Positions 36,668-45,075 of a stretch of DNA of 64,000 nucleotides are shown in pieces. Under the pieces are notes generated by a model. The model worked only from the letters and a program-made list of their open reading frames with translations, did not search any database and was not told the origin of the DNA. The stretch spans positions 106,596 to 170,595 of the forward strand of contig JBJFCE010000032.1 of NCBI GenBank assembly GCA_051888775.1, given 5' to 3'. This DNA is from JBJFCE01 sp051888775 (GTDB lineage: Bacteria; Bacillota; Clostridia; Lachnospirales; Lachnospiraceae). A program made the translations under genes and the position numbers. Each line of letters opens with the position of its first letter. Within the stretch, counting starts at the first letter, position 1.

Positions 36668-37210
36668 TTACCATACTATATGCCCTCTTAAAATTTTTGT
36701 GCGGATATAATGAAAAGTTTTCTCTTCTCCGTCCCTAGCCAGCATCCGGAGCAGAAATTCCAACTGCTTCCTGGTCTTCTCATGGATCAGATTATGATCC
36801 TTTGCTCCCTGATAATAAGCAAGCGGATCACTATCTCTATACTGTTTTCCGCGATACACCTTTGAGGCTGCGATCCGGTCCATAAACATTTCCAGCACAT
36901 ACTCTGTAGGCATCGGAACCGGTACCATTCCATGCTTTGTCAAGCTGTAATCCGACCAATACTCATAATGATGTTTATTTCTTCCCTTATGATGAAGCCA
37001 CGCGGACGAATACCCCTGATCTTCCCGCTCCGCATTATTCGGACTTCTTGTTCCCTGATAATACCGTGCACCCACCAAAAACTCTGTCGGTGAATATTTT
37101 GACAGATCGTGTAACAGCCCCTGCCTGTATAAACCGATCTGAAAGCATCCTTTCATGACAAGAAATTTATGATGTGTGATTGTTTTGAAATGCTGCCATG
37201 CCTTGCTCAT
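36668..37210 (-). CDS. DUF5662 family protein
   Basis: 180 residues. The sequence fits DUF5662, a conserved Clostridia/phage family of unknown function with GLLHDLSKYSPTEF, HHKGRNKHHYEYW and PTEYVLEMFMDRIAAS; the conserved histidines and aspartate suggest an HD-like metal site but activity is not known. The start (ATG 37210) lies just after the stop of the GlgX-like gene, and GGAG within the end of that gene provides its ribosome site, so the two are coupled. Confidence 0.85.
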   Translation of the reverse strand: MSKAWQHFKTITHHKFLVMKGCFQIGLYRQGLLHDLSKYSPTEFLVGARYYQGTRSPNNAEREDQGYSSAWLHHKGRNKHHYEYWSDYSLTKHGMVPVPMPTEYVLEMFMDRIAASKVYRGKQYRDSDPLAYYQGAKDHNLIHEKTRKQLEFLLRMLARDGEEKTFHYIRTKILRGHIVW

Positions 37211-37215
37211 ATATT

Positions 37216-39165
37216 TTATTTGCTCCGGTATTCTGCACTACTGTGCCTGCTGTCCTGGCTTTTATTTGCTTCTGTCTGCTTCTCACTGACCAGGATCTGA
37301 ATACTGCGCCCCTGCGCCAATGTATAGTCTTCTTTCCAGCAGTCTACTCCGAAGCTGTCCTCCTCTTGTGTATCCATAACAAGCTTCCATCGATATCCAT
37401 TCTTTAACTTTGGTAATGCAAACCGATGGGATATCCAATGCATATTATAGATCACATATATATCCTGATCCGTATTGCCGTTTCCGTCTCCGTAAGCACC
37501 TGCATACAAAATGGCCATATGTCTGTTATAGCCTGCCGTATTCAGCTGAAAAGCTTCTTCGGAATGAAAGGAAATCTCCGGAAAGCCGCAGGATCTGGGA
37601 TCTGTATTTTGTGCCATGCCCTTCTTACGGAACACGGCGTGTTCTCTTCTAAAGCGCAACAATTCCTTCACAAAGGCATGCTGTTCTTTTGCCAGCGCAG
37701 TGGTCTGCCAGTCCTTCCAGCCGATTTCATTATCCTGACAATATGGATTGTTATTTCCAAGCTGAGAATTACCGTCCTCATCTCCCGCTGTCAAAAACGG
37801 AGTCCCCTGAGATAATACCACCAATGTCACGGCATTCTTCATCTGCTTCTTACGAAGCCTGCGCATTGCTGCCTTCTTAGACGGTCCTTCCGTACCACAG
37901 TTCCAGCTGTAATTATCATCCGTTCCGTCCCGGTTATCCTCACCGTTTGCCTCATTGTGCTTTCTGTCATAAGACACCAGATCCAAGAGTGTAAAACCGT
38001 AATAATTGGTGATATAATGCAGATTTCCATGCTTTAAGGAATTCCCTGATACATGCTGCAGCATCCTGCCCAGCATATTCTCATCACCCTTAACATATTT
38101 TCTCGCATCCTTAAGAAACAGATCATTGGCACTCGCCAGATTCCGATACCCCGGAATCTCCGTTCTTTGATAAATCTCATCATACGGAAAATCATAATAG
38201 ATCAGCTTTGTATTTCCAAATAGAGGCTCTGTAGCAAGCAACGTCAGCGGAATCTTTGTTCCCATTAGATGAAATCCATCGATATGATACTCCAGAACCC
38301 AATATCTTAATACTTCCAAAATATATCCCGGCTTACAGTCCTCCGGAAAATAAAACTGCAAAATAACCTCTATTCCGCTTTTATGGCATTCTCTTACCAG
38401 AGTTTTGCAGTCCTCTATCGCTTTCCCCTTTCGTGCATATGCTGCTTTCGGTGCAAAATAACAGGCTTTTTTATATCCCCAGTAATTGATCCGTTTTTCC
38501 TCTGCATTTTCCGAATCCGATGCAGGCTTATCCATAAAATGCGCTACGGCATACGCCATTGTCTCCTGAGGTATCGCTGTTTCTTTTTCTTCCGGCCATT
38601 CTGCGAACTCATAGACAGGCATCAGTTCCAGATTGCGGATTCCGAGATCTTTCAAATACGGCAATTTCTCTACGACTCCGAGAAACGTTCCCTTTTGCTT
38701 TACCCCGCTCTTTTTATTTTTGGTAAAGCCCCGCACATGCATACAGTAAAAAACACTGTCTTCGTATGGGATTCTAAGCGGTTCATCGCCTTCCCAGTCA
38801 AAAGAACCGGACGGAATTCCCGCACGGATTCCTTTTGTGGGATCCTGTGGTTTCAGACCGAAGCTGCCCGTTCCGATAATCTCTTTTGCATAAGGATCCG
38901 CAAAATAACGCTCCCCGCTATAAAACAGATACTCATATCGGTCAGCGCGGATATTTTCAATATAAATACAGCATATGTTACCTACAAAATAAGACTCTTC
39001 AAAAGGAATTCTGATCTGTTCTTCCGGATTTTTTTTATCATAAAGAGCCCAGCCGCTATCTTCCCGCTCATATACGACAGCCGCAAAATTGATCCCGTTC
39101 TTACAGGCAGTTGCGCCGAGCGGATACGGCATTCCTTTTTTTATAGAAAGCTCTGATTTTATCAT
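37216..39165 (-). CDS. GlgX/isoamylase-like GH13 protein lacking catalytic residues
   Basis: 649 residues from the ATG at 39165 with GGAGATAATAAC before it. A CBM48-like N-terminal domain (about 10-115) leads into a barrel that aligns with GlgX/isoamylase, including GFTLLDLVSYDRKHNEANGE and LTAGDEDGNSQLGNNNPY. All four catalytic regions are altered: region I reads VILQFYFPED (no D, N or H); region II is DGFHLMGT with M301 where the nucleophile D stands; region III has no glutamate; region IV has NYYGF instead of AHDGF. It cannot work as a debranching enzyme in the usual way and may be a glucan-binding or regulatory relative. DUF5662 is coupled downstream. Confidence 0.82.
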   Translation of the reverse strand: MIKSELSIKKGMPYPLGATACKNGINFAAVVYEREDSGWALYDKKNPEEQIRIPFEESYFVGNICCIYIENIRADRYEYLFYSGERYFADPYAKEIIGTGSFGLKPQDPTKGIRAGIPSGSFDWEGDEPLRIPYEDSVFYCMHVRGFTKNKKSGVKQKGTFLGVVEKLPYLKDLGIRNLELMPVYEFAEWPEEKETAIPQETMAYAVAHFMDKPASDSENAEEKRINYWGYKKACYFAPKAAYARKGKAIEDCKTLVRECHKSGIEVILQFYFPEDCKPGYILEVLRYWVLEYHIDGFHLMGTKIPLTLLATEPLFGNTKLIYYDFPYDEIYQRTEIPGYRNLASANDLFLKDARKYVKGDENMLGRMLQHVSGNSLKHGNLHYITNYYGFTLLDLVSYDRKHNEANGEDNRDGTDDNYSWNCGTEGPSKKAAMRRLRKKQMKNAVTLVVLSQGTPFLTAGDEDGNSQLGNNNPYCQDNEIGWKDWQTTALAKEQHAFVKELLRFRREHAVFRKKGMAQNTDPRSCGFPEISFHSEEAFQLNTAGYNRHMAILYAGAYGDGNGNTDQDIYVIYNMHWISHRFALPKLKNGYRWKLVMDTQEEDSFGVDCWKEDYTLAQGRSIQILVSEKQTEANKSQDSRHSSAEYRSK

Positions 39166-39367
39166 GTTATTATCTCCACGTCTCATATTTTCCAAGCTAT
39201 GATACAGTTTAACACATTTTTTCGTTTATTCCTATCAATAACCTTGCTTTTTCTTGATATTTTCTGTAAAATTTGATAAAGAATAATTTCGGAGCGTATT
39301 TTTATACTGCCACCGTAACACCTTTGGCTGTATATTTCAAATAAACAGCTCCGACGAAAGGACTCCT

Positions 39368-39718
39368 ATGGCTGATCAGAACAAAAAACAGGACGATTTT
39401 GGATTTGACGATGAAAGCATGACTGTAGACATGACACTGGACGACGGTACCACCGTAACCTGTGCCATCGTCACAATTTTGACATTGGATAAGCAGGATT
39501 ACATCGTGCTTCTTCCGCTTGACGAAAACGGAGAAAATACAGACGGCGAGGTCTGGATCTACCGTTATTTTGAAAACGAGGACGATCCTGATGAAGAACC
39601 CCGTATTGAATATATCGATGATGAGGAAGAATATGAAATGGTATCGGACAAGTTCGATGAATACCTTGACAATGCAGAATTTGACGAACTGCTTCCGGAT
39701 GATACCGACTCCGAATAA
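39368..39718 (+). CDS. DUF1292 family protein
   Basis: 116 residues, very acidic (DE-rich N- and C-termini). The central part MTLDDGTTVTCAIVTILTL and DKQDYIVLLPLDENG are the DUF1292 signature (YrzB-like), a small beta-rich protein widespread in Firmicutes with no assigned function. GAAAGGACTCC precedes the ATG. It is a single plus-strand gene between the GlgX-like and helicase genes and converges with the helicase. Confidence 0.88.
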   Translation: MADQNKKQDDFGFDDESMTVDMTLDDGTTVTCAIVTILTLDKQDYIVLLPLDENGENTDGEVWIYRYFENEDDPDEEPRIEYIDDEEEYEMVSDKFDEYLDNAEFDELLPDDTDSE

Positions 39719-39755
39719 AACACTTCTGTTTTTCCTTATAATGATCACTGATTGT

Positions 39756-41627
39756 CTACGAAAAGGAAATGATCCCGCCCGGAGCTTCCAGCTCCTTTAA
39801 AAAGCGGGATATTTCCTTTTTTTCATTTCCTTCTTTATTGACGGCGCTCATAAACAGGCTGTTTCTTGCCCGCGTCATCGCCACATACAGCACACGCCGC
39901 TCTTCCTCAATTGCTTCCGGCAAATATGCCCGTTTGTGCGGAACGATCCGCTCATTCAGATCCGGTAACAGAACATGGTCATATTCAAGCCCTTTTGCAC
40001 CGTGCATAGTGATCAGAACAACACCCTTCTTTTCATCATGCTCTCCTGTCGGCTCAAAGGATTGCCTTCTTTTGGCTAGTTCATGTAAAAAGCCACGATG
40101 ACTATCATGCTCTCTGGCAAGCTCCGAAAGCATCTGAAATGTATGTGCCAGTTCTTTTTGATCTTCCTTCCGCAACATTTCTTTCCTGACTGCCTCTTCA
40201 TAGCCTATGCCATACCGGATATAATTTATTGCCGCAAACGGTGAAAACTGCCGGATACGTTGTAAGTCTTCAAATAACCGTTCCAGAATATGCCGCATAT
40301 AAGGCTTCCCGCAGTAATATTCTTTAAGGATCCTCTGCCAATCTTTCATATCGGAAGGAACCGCATATCTGGACAGATATCTGAGCGGTTTGTTCATGAT
40401 CCGAAAAAATTCCGCTCTATGCGCCTCTCCGATTGCAAGTTTTATATAAGCCTCTACATCGCAAGCTGCTGTGTGTTCATAGGGATTACGGATATTCTCC
40501 CTGCATACAAACGGAATCCCATGTGAGCTTAAAAGGCCCGCATAATGTGGGAGCATTGCATTCGTTCTGGTTATAATTGCCGTATCGGAATCTACTCCGA
40601 TTTCCTGTAAAAATCGGCAAATTGCCTCATCCTGTTGCCCGGTACTTTCACAGATTTCCACGCGAACACAGCCCTTTTTGCCCGTTGTCGGAAAAATCTC
40701 TTTTTCAAACCGCAGATGATTATGACCGATCAGGCACTTTGCCGCTGCCACGATCCTCTCTGCACTCCGATAATTGTATTGTAACAGAATCTTGCGAAGT
40801 TTCGGATAATCTTTCTGTAGCGACAACATCAGAGACGGATCCGAGCCGCGAAAACCGTATATCGATTGATCATCATCTCCTACCATAAACAGATTTTGCT
40901 CCGGTTCTGCCAGCAGCCTTATCACCGCATACTGCCTCGGATCAATATCCTGAAATTCATCTACAAGAATATATTGAAATCTCTCCTGCCAGTACTTTAA
41001 AATCTCCGGATGCTTATGAAGTTCTTCTTCACATCGCAGTACCATATCATCAAAATCCAGTTTCCGTTCATGCTGACACCGGGTCAAATATTGCTCAGCT
41101 ATCCGCCTGAACAATTCTTTATCCATCGATACGGCTTCATACTCCTTTGGCTGCTGTCCTGCATTTTTCATACGCGACAGTTCTTCCAGAACCTGTTTGG
41201 TTTCAGGCATTTCATATTCTGCCGCAGTTGCATCCTTCTGACGCAGCTCTGCCTGTAGCAATTCCATAATTTCTTCCAACATCCGAAGCTTCTGCGTCTG
41301 TGATAAAAGCGCTCTCCGGTCATAATGAAAGGAATTGCGCAAAATGCCGAAGCATAGCGCATGGATCGTACCGAAAGTCACTGGTGTATCCTGTTGTGCA
41401 GTCATTTCCAGATAACGTTCCTTCATCTGAACTGCCGCAGCTTTGGTAAACGTAATGACCAGTACGGATTCCAGACAAATGCCTGCTTCCTGTGTCAAAT
41501 ATTTGATTCGTTGCGTTAAAGTGAATGTTTTCCCGGAACCGGGAGGGGCAATGACAATACACGGACCATCCAGATGGTGGACTGCTTCATATTGGTCCTG
41601 ATTCATTTGCATCGTGCTTTTATTCAT
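39756..41627 (-). CDS. UvrD/PcrA-like superfamily 1 DNA helicase
   Basis: 623 residues from the ATG at 41627, with CAGGAGTATCT upstream; the longer in-frame reading is not supported. SF1 motifs appear in order: Walker A APPGSGKTFTLTQRI, motif Ia ITFTKAAAVQMK, Walker B ILVDEFQDIDP, motif III VGDDDQSIYGFRGSDP, motif IV LQYNYRS, motif V MHGAKGLEYDHV and motif VI VLYVAMTRARNSLF. It unwinds DNA 3'-5'. At 623 residues it is shorter than PcrA (about 740) and lacks the usual C-terminal tail, so it is probably a second UvrD-like helicase rather than the housekeeping PcrA. Confidence 0.93.
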   Translation of the reverse strand: MNKSTMQMNQDQYEAVHHLDGPCIVIAPPGSGKTFTLTQRIKYLTQEAGICLESVLVITFTKAAAVQMKERYLEMTAQQDTPVTFGTIHALCFGILRNSFHYDRRALLSQTQKLRMLEEIMELLQAELRQKDATAAEYEMPETKQVLEELSRMKNAGQQPKEYEAVSMDKELFRRIAEQYLTRCQHERKLDFDDMVLRCEEELHKHPEILKYWQERFQYILVDEFQDIDPRQYAVIRLLAEPEQNLFMVGDDDQSIYGFRGSDPSLMLSLQKDYPKLRKILLQYNYRSAERIVAAAKCLIGHNHLRFEKEIFPTTGKKGCVRVEICESTGQQDEAICRFLQEIGVDSDTAIITRTNAMLPHYAGLLSSHGIPFVCRENIRNPYEHTAACDVEAYIKLAIGEAHRAEFFRIMNKPLRYLSRYAVPSDMKDWQRILKEYYCGKPYMRHILERLFEDLQRIRQFSPFAAINYIRYGIGYEEAVRKEMLRKEDQKELAHTFQMLSELAREHDSHRGFLHELAKRRQSFEPTGEHDEKKGVVLITMHGAKGLEYDHVLLPDLNERIVPHKRAYLPEAIEEERRVLYVAMTRARNSLFMSAVNKEGNEKKEISRFLKELEAPGGIISFS

Positions 41628-41679
41628 AGATACTCCTGTCCGTTCTCTCCAGGTATGGGCAGGGGAAAAGAAATGTAAG

Positions 41680-41815
41680 GGATGCCGCATAAAATAGATA
41701 CTACTCCGGTGTCGTCAAAGCACAAAAATTCACTCGGCTCACGTTCCTAATGCTGTCGTAAATTTTTGTGTTTTTCCGATACCGGAAACAACATATCTAT
41801 ATTCATATGACATCC
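41680..41815. repeat. Family B palindromic element, copy 2
   Basis: A palindrome of about 136 bp between the helicase and gltX. Perfect CACAAAAATT/AATTTTTGTG arms flank the centre, and outer arms (GGGATG, ATAGATA, CCGGT blocks) pair imperfectly. Read on the minus strand the centre 41733-41759 gives CGACAGC, TTAGGAACG and GTGAGCCGAG, matching copy 1 at 6807-6833 at 25 of 27 positions while the arms are different sequence. Confidence 0.7.
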
Positions 41816-41828
41816 CGTCTTGTATGAC

Positions 41829-43304
41829 TTATAAAGCTTCTTTGAGTTTTTCAATACCGATACGGATACGGCTGAGGCTTTCCTCTTTGCCGAGGATCTC
41901 CATAATCTCAGTTGCTCCGGCAGGCGTCATCTGCTTGCCGCTGACTGCGGTTCTGACAGGCCAGAGTGCGTAACCGTTCTTGCAGCCTTTTTTCTCCACA
42001 TAAGAGATCAAAAGCTGATACAATGCATCATTGGAATAGTCATCCTGTGCTTCAAGCATCGGATAAAGTTCTTGAAGCACTTCCAAAGAGGAAGCTTCGT
42101 TGGTCTTCATCTTCTTATGCGCATACATTGCGGTATCATATTCCGGAAGCTCTTCAAAGAAATCCACCAGATCTTTGATATCCGGGAAAATCTCGATTCT
42201 GGTCTTCACCATTTCGGCAATTTTCTTCAGATCAAAATCCTTAGTCAATGCTTCTTTTAAATAAGGCTCTGCCAGCTCATAGAAACGGTCAAAGTCCATT
42301 GCCTTTAAATACTCGCCGTTCATCCACTTTAACTTCTGGATGTCAAATACCGCCGGAGATTTACTGATTCTGTGATAATCAAAGTCACGGATCAGTTCCT
42401 CCAGTGAAAAGATTTCACGGTTATCTTCCGGGCTCCATCCGAGCAGTGCAATGTAATTGACAACTGCCTCGGATAAAAATCCCTGATCGATCAGATCCTC
42501 AAAAGAAGCATGTCCGCTTCTTTTGGATAATTTCTTATGATTCTCATCCGTAATCAACGGCAGATGGATATAGGTCGGAACCTCCCATCCGAAAGCATCA
42601 TACAGCCGGTTATACTTCGGAGAAGAAGACAGATACTCATTTCCGCGCACAACATGGGTAATGCCCATGGTATGATCATCCACAACATTTGCAAAGTTAT
42701 AGGTCGGGAACCCGTCGGACTTGATCAGTACCATATCGTCAAGCTCCGCATTATTGACGGAAATATCCCCGTACAGCTCATCATGGAAGGTCGTCACACC
42801 TTCTCGCGGATTGTTCTGTCTGATGACATACGGCATACCGGAAGCCAGTTTTTCCTCTACCTCTTCCTTGGATAGATGCAGGCAATGCTTATCATAAATC
42901 ATGATCTCCTTGCTCTCTCCCGTTTCCGGATCCGTGATCGTCTGATGTAAAGACTCCAGACGCTCTTTATCACAGAAGCAATAATATGCCTCTCCCTTTT
43001 CAATCAACTGCTTGGCATATTTTAAATAAATACCGCTCTTATTACGTTCGCTCTGTACATAAGGGCCATAGCCGCCGTCCTTATCCGGTCCCTCATCGTG
43101 AACCAGACCGGTCTTTTCCAGCGTCCTGTAGATAATCTCCACAGCACCCTCAACATAACGCTCCTGATCGGTATCCTCGATACGCAGGATAAAGGTTCCT
43201 CCTTCGTGCTTTGCAATTAAAAACTCATATAAAGCACTTCTTAAATTTCCGACATGCATACGTCCCGTCGGGCTCGGTGCGTATCTGGTTCTGATTTTCT
43301 GCAT
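41829..43304 (-). CDS. gltX: Glutamyl-tRNA synthetase
   Basis: 491 residues, class I aminoacyl-tRNA synthetase. The HIGH-type signature is HVGN (17-20) in SPTGRMHVGNLRSALY, and the KMSKS-type loop is KLSKRSGHAS. Length is typical of the bacterial enzyme. GAGGAGAG precedes the ATG at 43304. Many Firmicutes use a non-discriminating form with GatCAB, but sequence alone cannot tell here. It follows the hydrogenase gene with a 63-bp gap, and a family B element lies right after its stop. Confidence 0.96.
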   Translation of the reverse strand: MQKIRTRYAPSPTGRMHVGNLRSALYEFLIAKHEGGTFILRIEDTDQERYVEGAVEIIYRTLEKTGLVHDEGPDKDGGYGPYVQSERNKSGIYLKYAKQLIEKGEAYYCFCDKERLESLHQTITDPETGESKEIMIYDKHCLHLSKEEVEEKLASGMPYVIRQNNPREGVTTFHDELYGDISVNNAELDDMVLIKSDGFPTYNFANVVDDHTMGITHVVRGNEYLSSSPKYNRLYDAFGWEVPTYIHLPLITDENHKKLSKRSGHASFEDLIDQGFLSEAVVNYIALLGWSPEDNREIFSLEELIRDFDYHRISKSPAVFDIQKLKWMNGEYLKAMDFDRFYELAEPYLKEALTKDFDLKKIAEMVKTRIEIFPDIKDLVDFFEELPEYDTAMYAHKKMKTNEASSLEVLQELYPMLEAQDDYSNDALYQLLISYVEKKGCKNGYALWPVRTAVSGKQMTPAGATEIMEILGKEESLSRIRIGIEKLKEAL

Positions 43305-43367
43305 GATACTATCTCTCCTCTGTTTTATTCTTCTGCCTTTTCCGTTATCTTATGCTTTCGCTGATTT

Positions 43368-44855
43368 TCACTCTTCCTGCATATCCGGAATTGCTTTTTC
43401 CGCCTGCTGTTTGAAGCCCTGTACTTCCTTCATCGCATTGGTAATCGCAATGTTGGTTCCGGCACCGGCAACACAACCGCCCGGACACGCCATTCCTTCG
43501 ATCAGGCAGCCGTTTTTCTTTCCTGCCTTCGCAAGCATCAGCATCTTCTTACATTCCGCAAGACTTTCCGCATGCTCGATATGAACTTCCGTTTCCGGAT
43601 AATATGTCTTGATACACTCTTCGATCGCACTCGCAACGCCTCCGGCAACACCATAACCGCGTCCTGCTCCGGTTGCATCGCTCATATGATCCATTGCTTC
43701 TATCTCATCTAACAAAATGCCCTTTGCTTCAAACATTCCGACAAGTTCTTCAAATGTAATGACAAAATCCACATCGGAACGCACTGTTCTTCTGGATGCT
43801 TCCAGCTTCTTGGATGCACACGGGCCGATAAATACGACACTGGCATCCGGGTGATCTTCTTTGATCTTTCTGGCAGTTGCAACCATCGGCGTCAGTTCAT
43901 TGGAAATATTCCCTATCGTCTCCGGAAAAAATTTCTTGGCAAGCATCGACCAGGACGGGCAGCAGGAGGTTAAAAGGAACGGCAGCTCCCCTGTCGCAAC
44001 CTTTTCCACATAGTGCTTTGCTTCCGCCATAGCCCCCATATCGGCACCGATTGCTGTTTCGTACACATCCGCGAAACCAAGTTTTTTTAGCGCCGTCTTA
44101 AATTTATCCGGTGTCACCTCCGGTCCGAACTGTCCGACAAATGCAGGCGCTACCTGCGCAATGATCTTCCTGCCGGACTGAAGTGCACGAATGAGCTGGA
44201 AAATCTGGGACTTGTCCGCAATTGCCCCGAACGGACAATTGACCATACACTGACCGCAGGAAACGCATTTATCACTGTCGATGCAGGCACGGTGCTTTTC
44301 ATCACTCTTGATCGCACCGACACCGCAGGCTGCCGCACAGGGACGTACCTGATGAGAAATGGCATCATAAGGGCAGACCGCTTTACATTTACCGCAGTGA
44401 ATACATTTTTCCTGATCAATAAATGACTTTCCGTTTACAAAAGAAATTGCGCCGCGCGGGCATACTTCACGGCACGGATGTGCCAGACAGCCCATACAGC
44501 GGTCACTGACAAAATACTGATTTTCCGGACAGGCATTACATGCGGACGGAATGACCTGCAACAGAGGCGGCTCGTAATATTTTTCGTCAATATTACTCTC
44601 CTCTACGCCCTGCGATACATGTACCGGCTGATTCTCCGGACGAAGCGACATTCCCATTGCCAGACGAACACGTTCCCTGACAACGGCACGTTCTCTGTAA
44701 ATACTCTCCCAATATTCGGATTCATCACTGTTTACTAATTTATACGGAAGCGCCTCCATATCTCCAACCAGATTGTCGGAATTATAGGCAAGATTCGCCA
44801 CTTCCTTAAAGACACGTCTTCTGACTTTTCTGACTTCTGTGTCAATTCCTCTCAT
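43368..44855 (-). CDS. [FeFe]-hydrogenase, monomeric group B type
   Basis: 495 residues from the ATG at 44855 with GGAAGGAACC before it; a 56-residue upstream in-frame extension is rejected. An N-terminal domain with a CxxC-type NACPENQ segment and 4Fe-4S ferredoxin motifs (CIHCGKCKAVCP and CVSCGQCMVNCP) feeds electrons to the H-cluster domain, whose cysteine motifs TSCCPSW, PCASKK and EGMACPGGC are intact. It interconverts protons and H2 using ferredoxin. The absence of flavin or NADH-binding parts argues against a bifurcating subunit. No maturase (HydEFG) is in the window. Confidence 0.92.
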   Translation of the reverse strand: MRGIDTEVRKVRRRVFKEVANLAYNSDNLVGDMEALPYKLVNSDESEYWESIYRERAVVRERVRLAMGMSLRPENQPVHVSQGVEESNIDEKYYEPPLLQVIPSACNACPENQYFVSDRCMGCLAHPCREVCPRGAISFVNGKSFIDQEKCIHCGKCKAVCPYDAISHQVRPCAAACGVGAIKSDEKHRACIDSDKCVSCGQCMVNCPFGAIADKSQIFQLIRALQSGRKIIAQVAPAFVGQFGPEVTPDKFKTALKKLGFADVYETAIGADMGAMAEAKHYVEKVATGELPFLLTSCCPSWSMLAKKFFPETIGNISNELTPMVATARKIKEDHPDASVVFIGPCASKKLEASRRTVRSDVDFVITFEELVGMFEAKGILLDEIEAMDHMSDATGAGRGYGVAGGVASAIEECIKTYYPETEVHIEHAESLAECKKMLMLAKAGKKNGCLIEGMACPGGCVAGAGTNIAITNAMKEVQGFKQQAEKAIPDMQEE

Positions 44856-45004
44856 ATCGGTTCCTTCCCAAGTTTTTTCCTTTTCACTACTGACAATATA
44901 CAGCATCAATATTTTGACACAAATAGGAGTAGAAATCAAGGACTTACGGAGAATATCATCTTGATTTTGTATGCCGGTATAGACACCCTGATTATGTTTT
45001 AGCA

Positions 45005-45064
45005 TAAAAACGCCTCCGATCACGGCATACAGAGCATAAAGCGTTCTGTATGCCGTGATCGAAG
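45005..45064 (-). terminator. Terminator of the feoA-feoB operon
   Basis: TCCGATCACGGCATACAGA at the left pairs with TCTGTATGCCGTGATCGA at the right around a 12-nt loop, and on the minus strand it is followed by a GCGTTTTTATG tract. It begins about 10 bp beyond the feoB stop. Confidence 0.9.
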
Positions 45065-45075
45065 GCTGTTAGTAG

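Noticed and set aside
39196..39367. A possible regulatory hairpin (TCGGAGC ... GCTCCGA) before the DUF1292 gene.
   Set aside because: The stem is 7 bp across about 55 nt without a recognised family; it may be chance.
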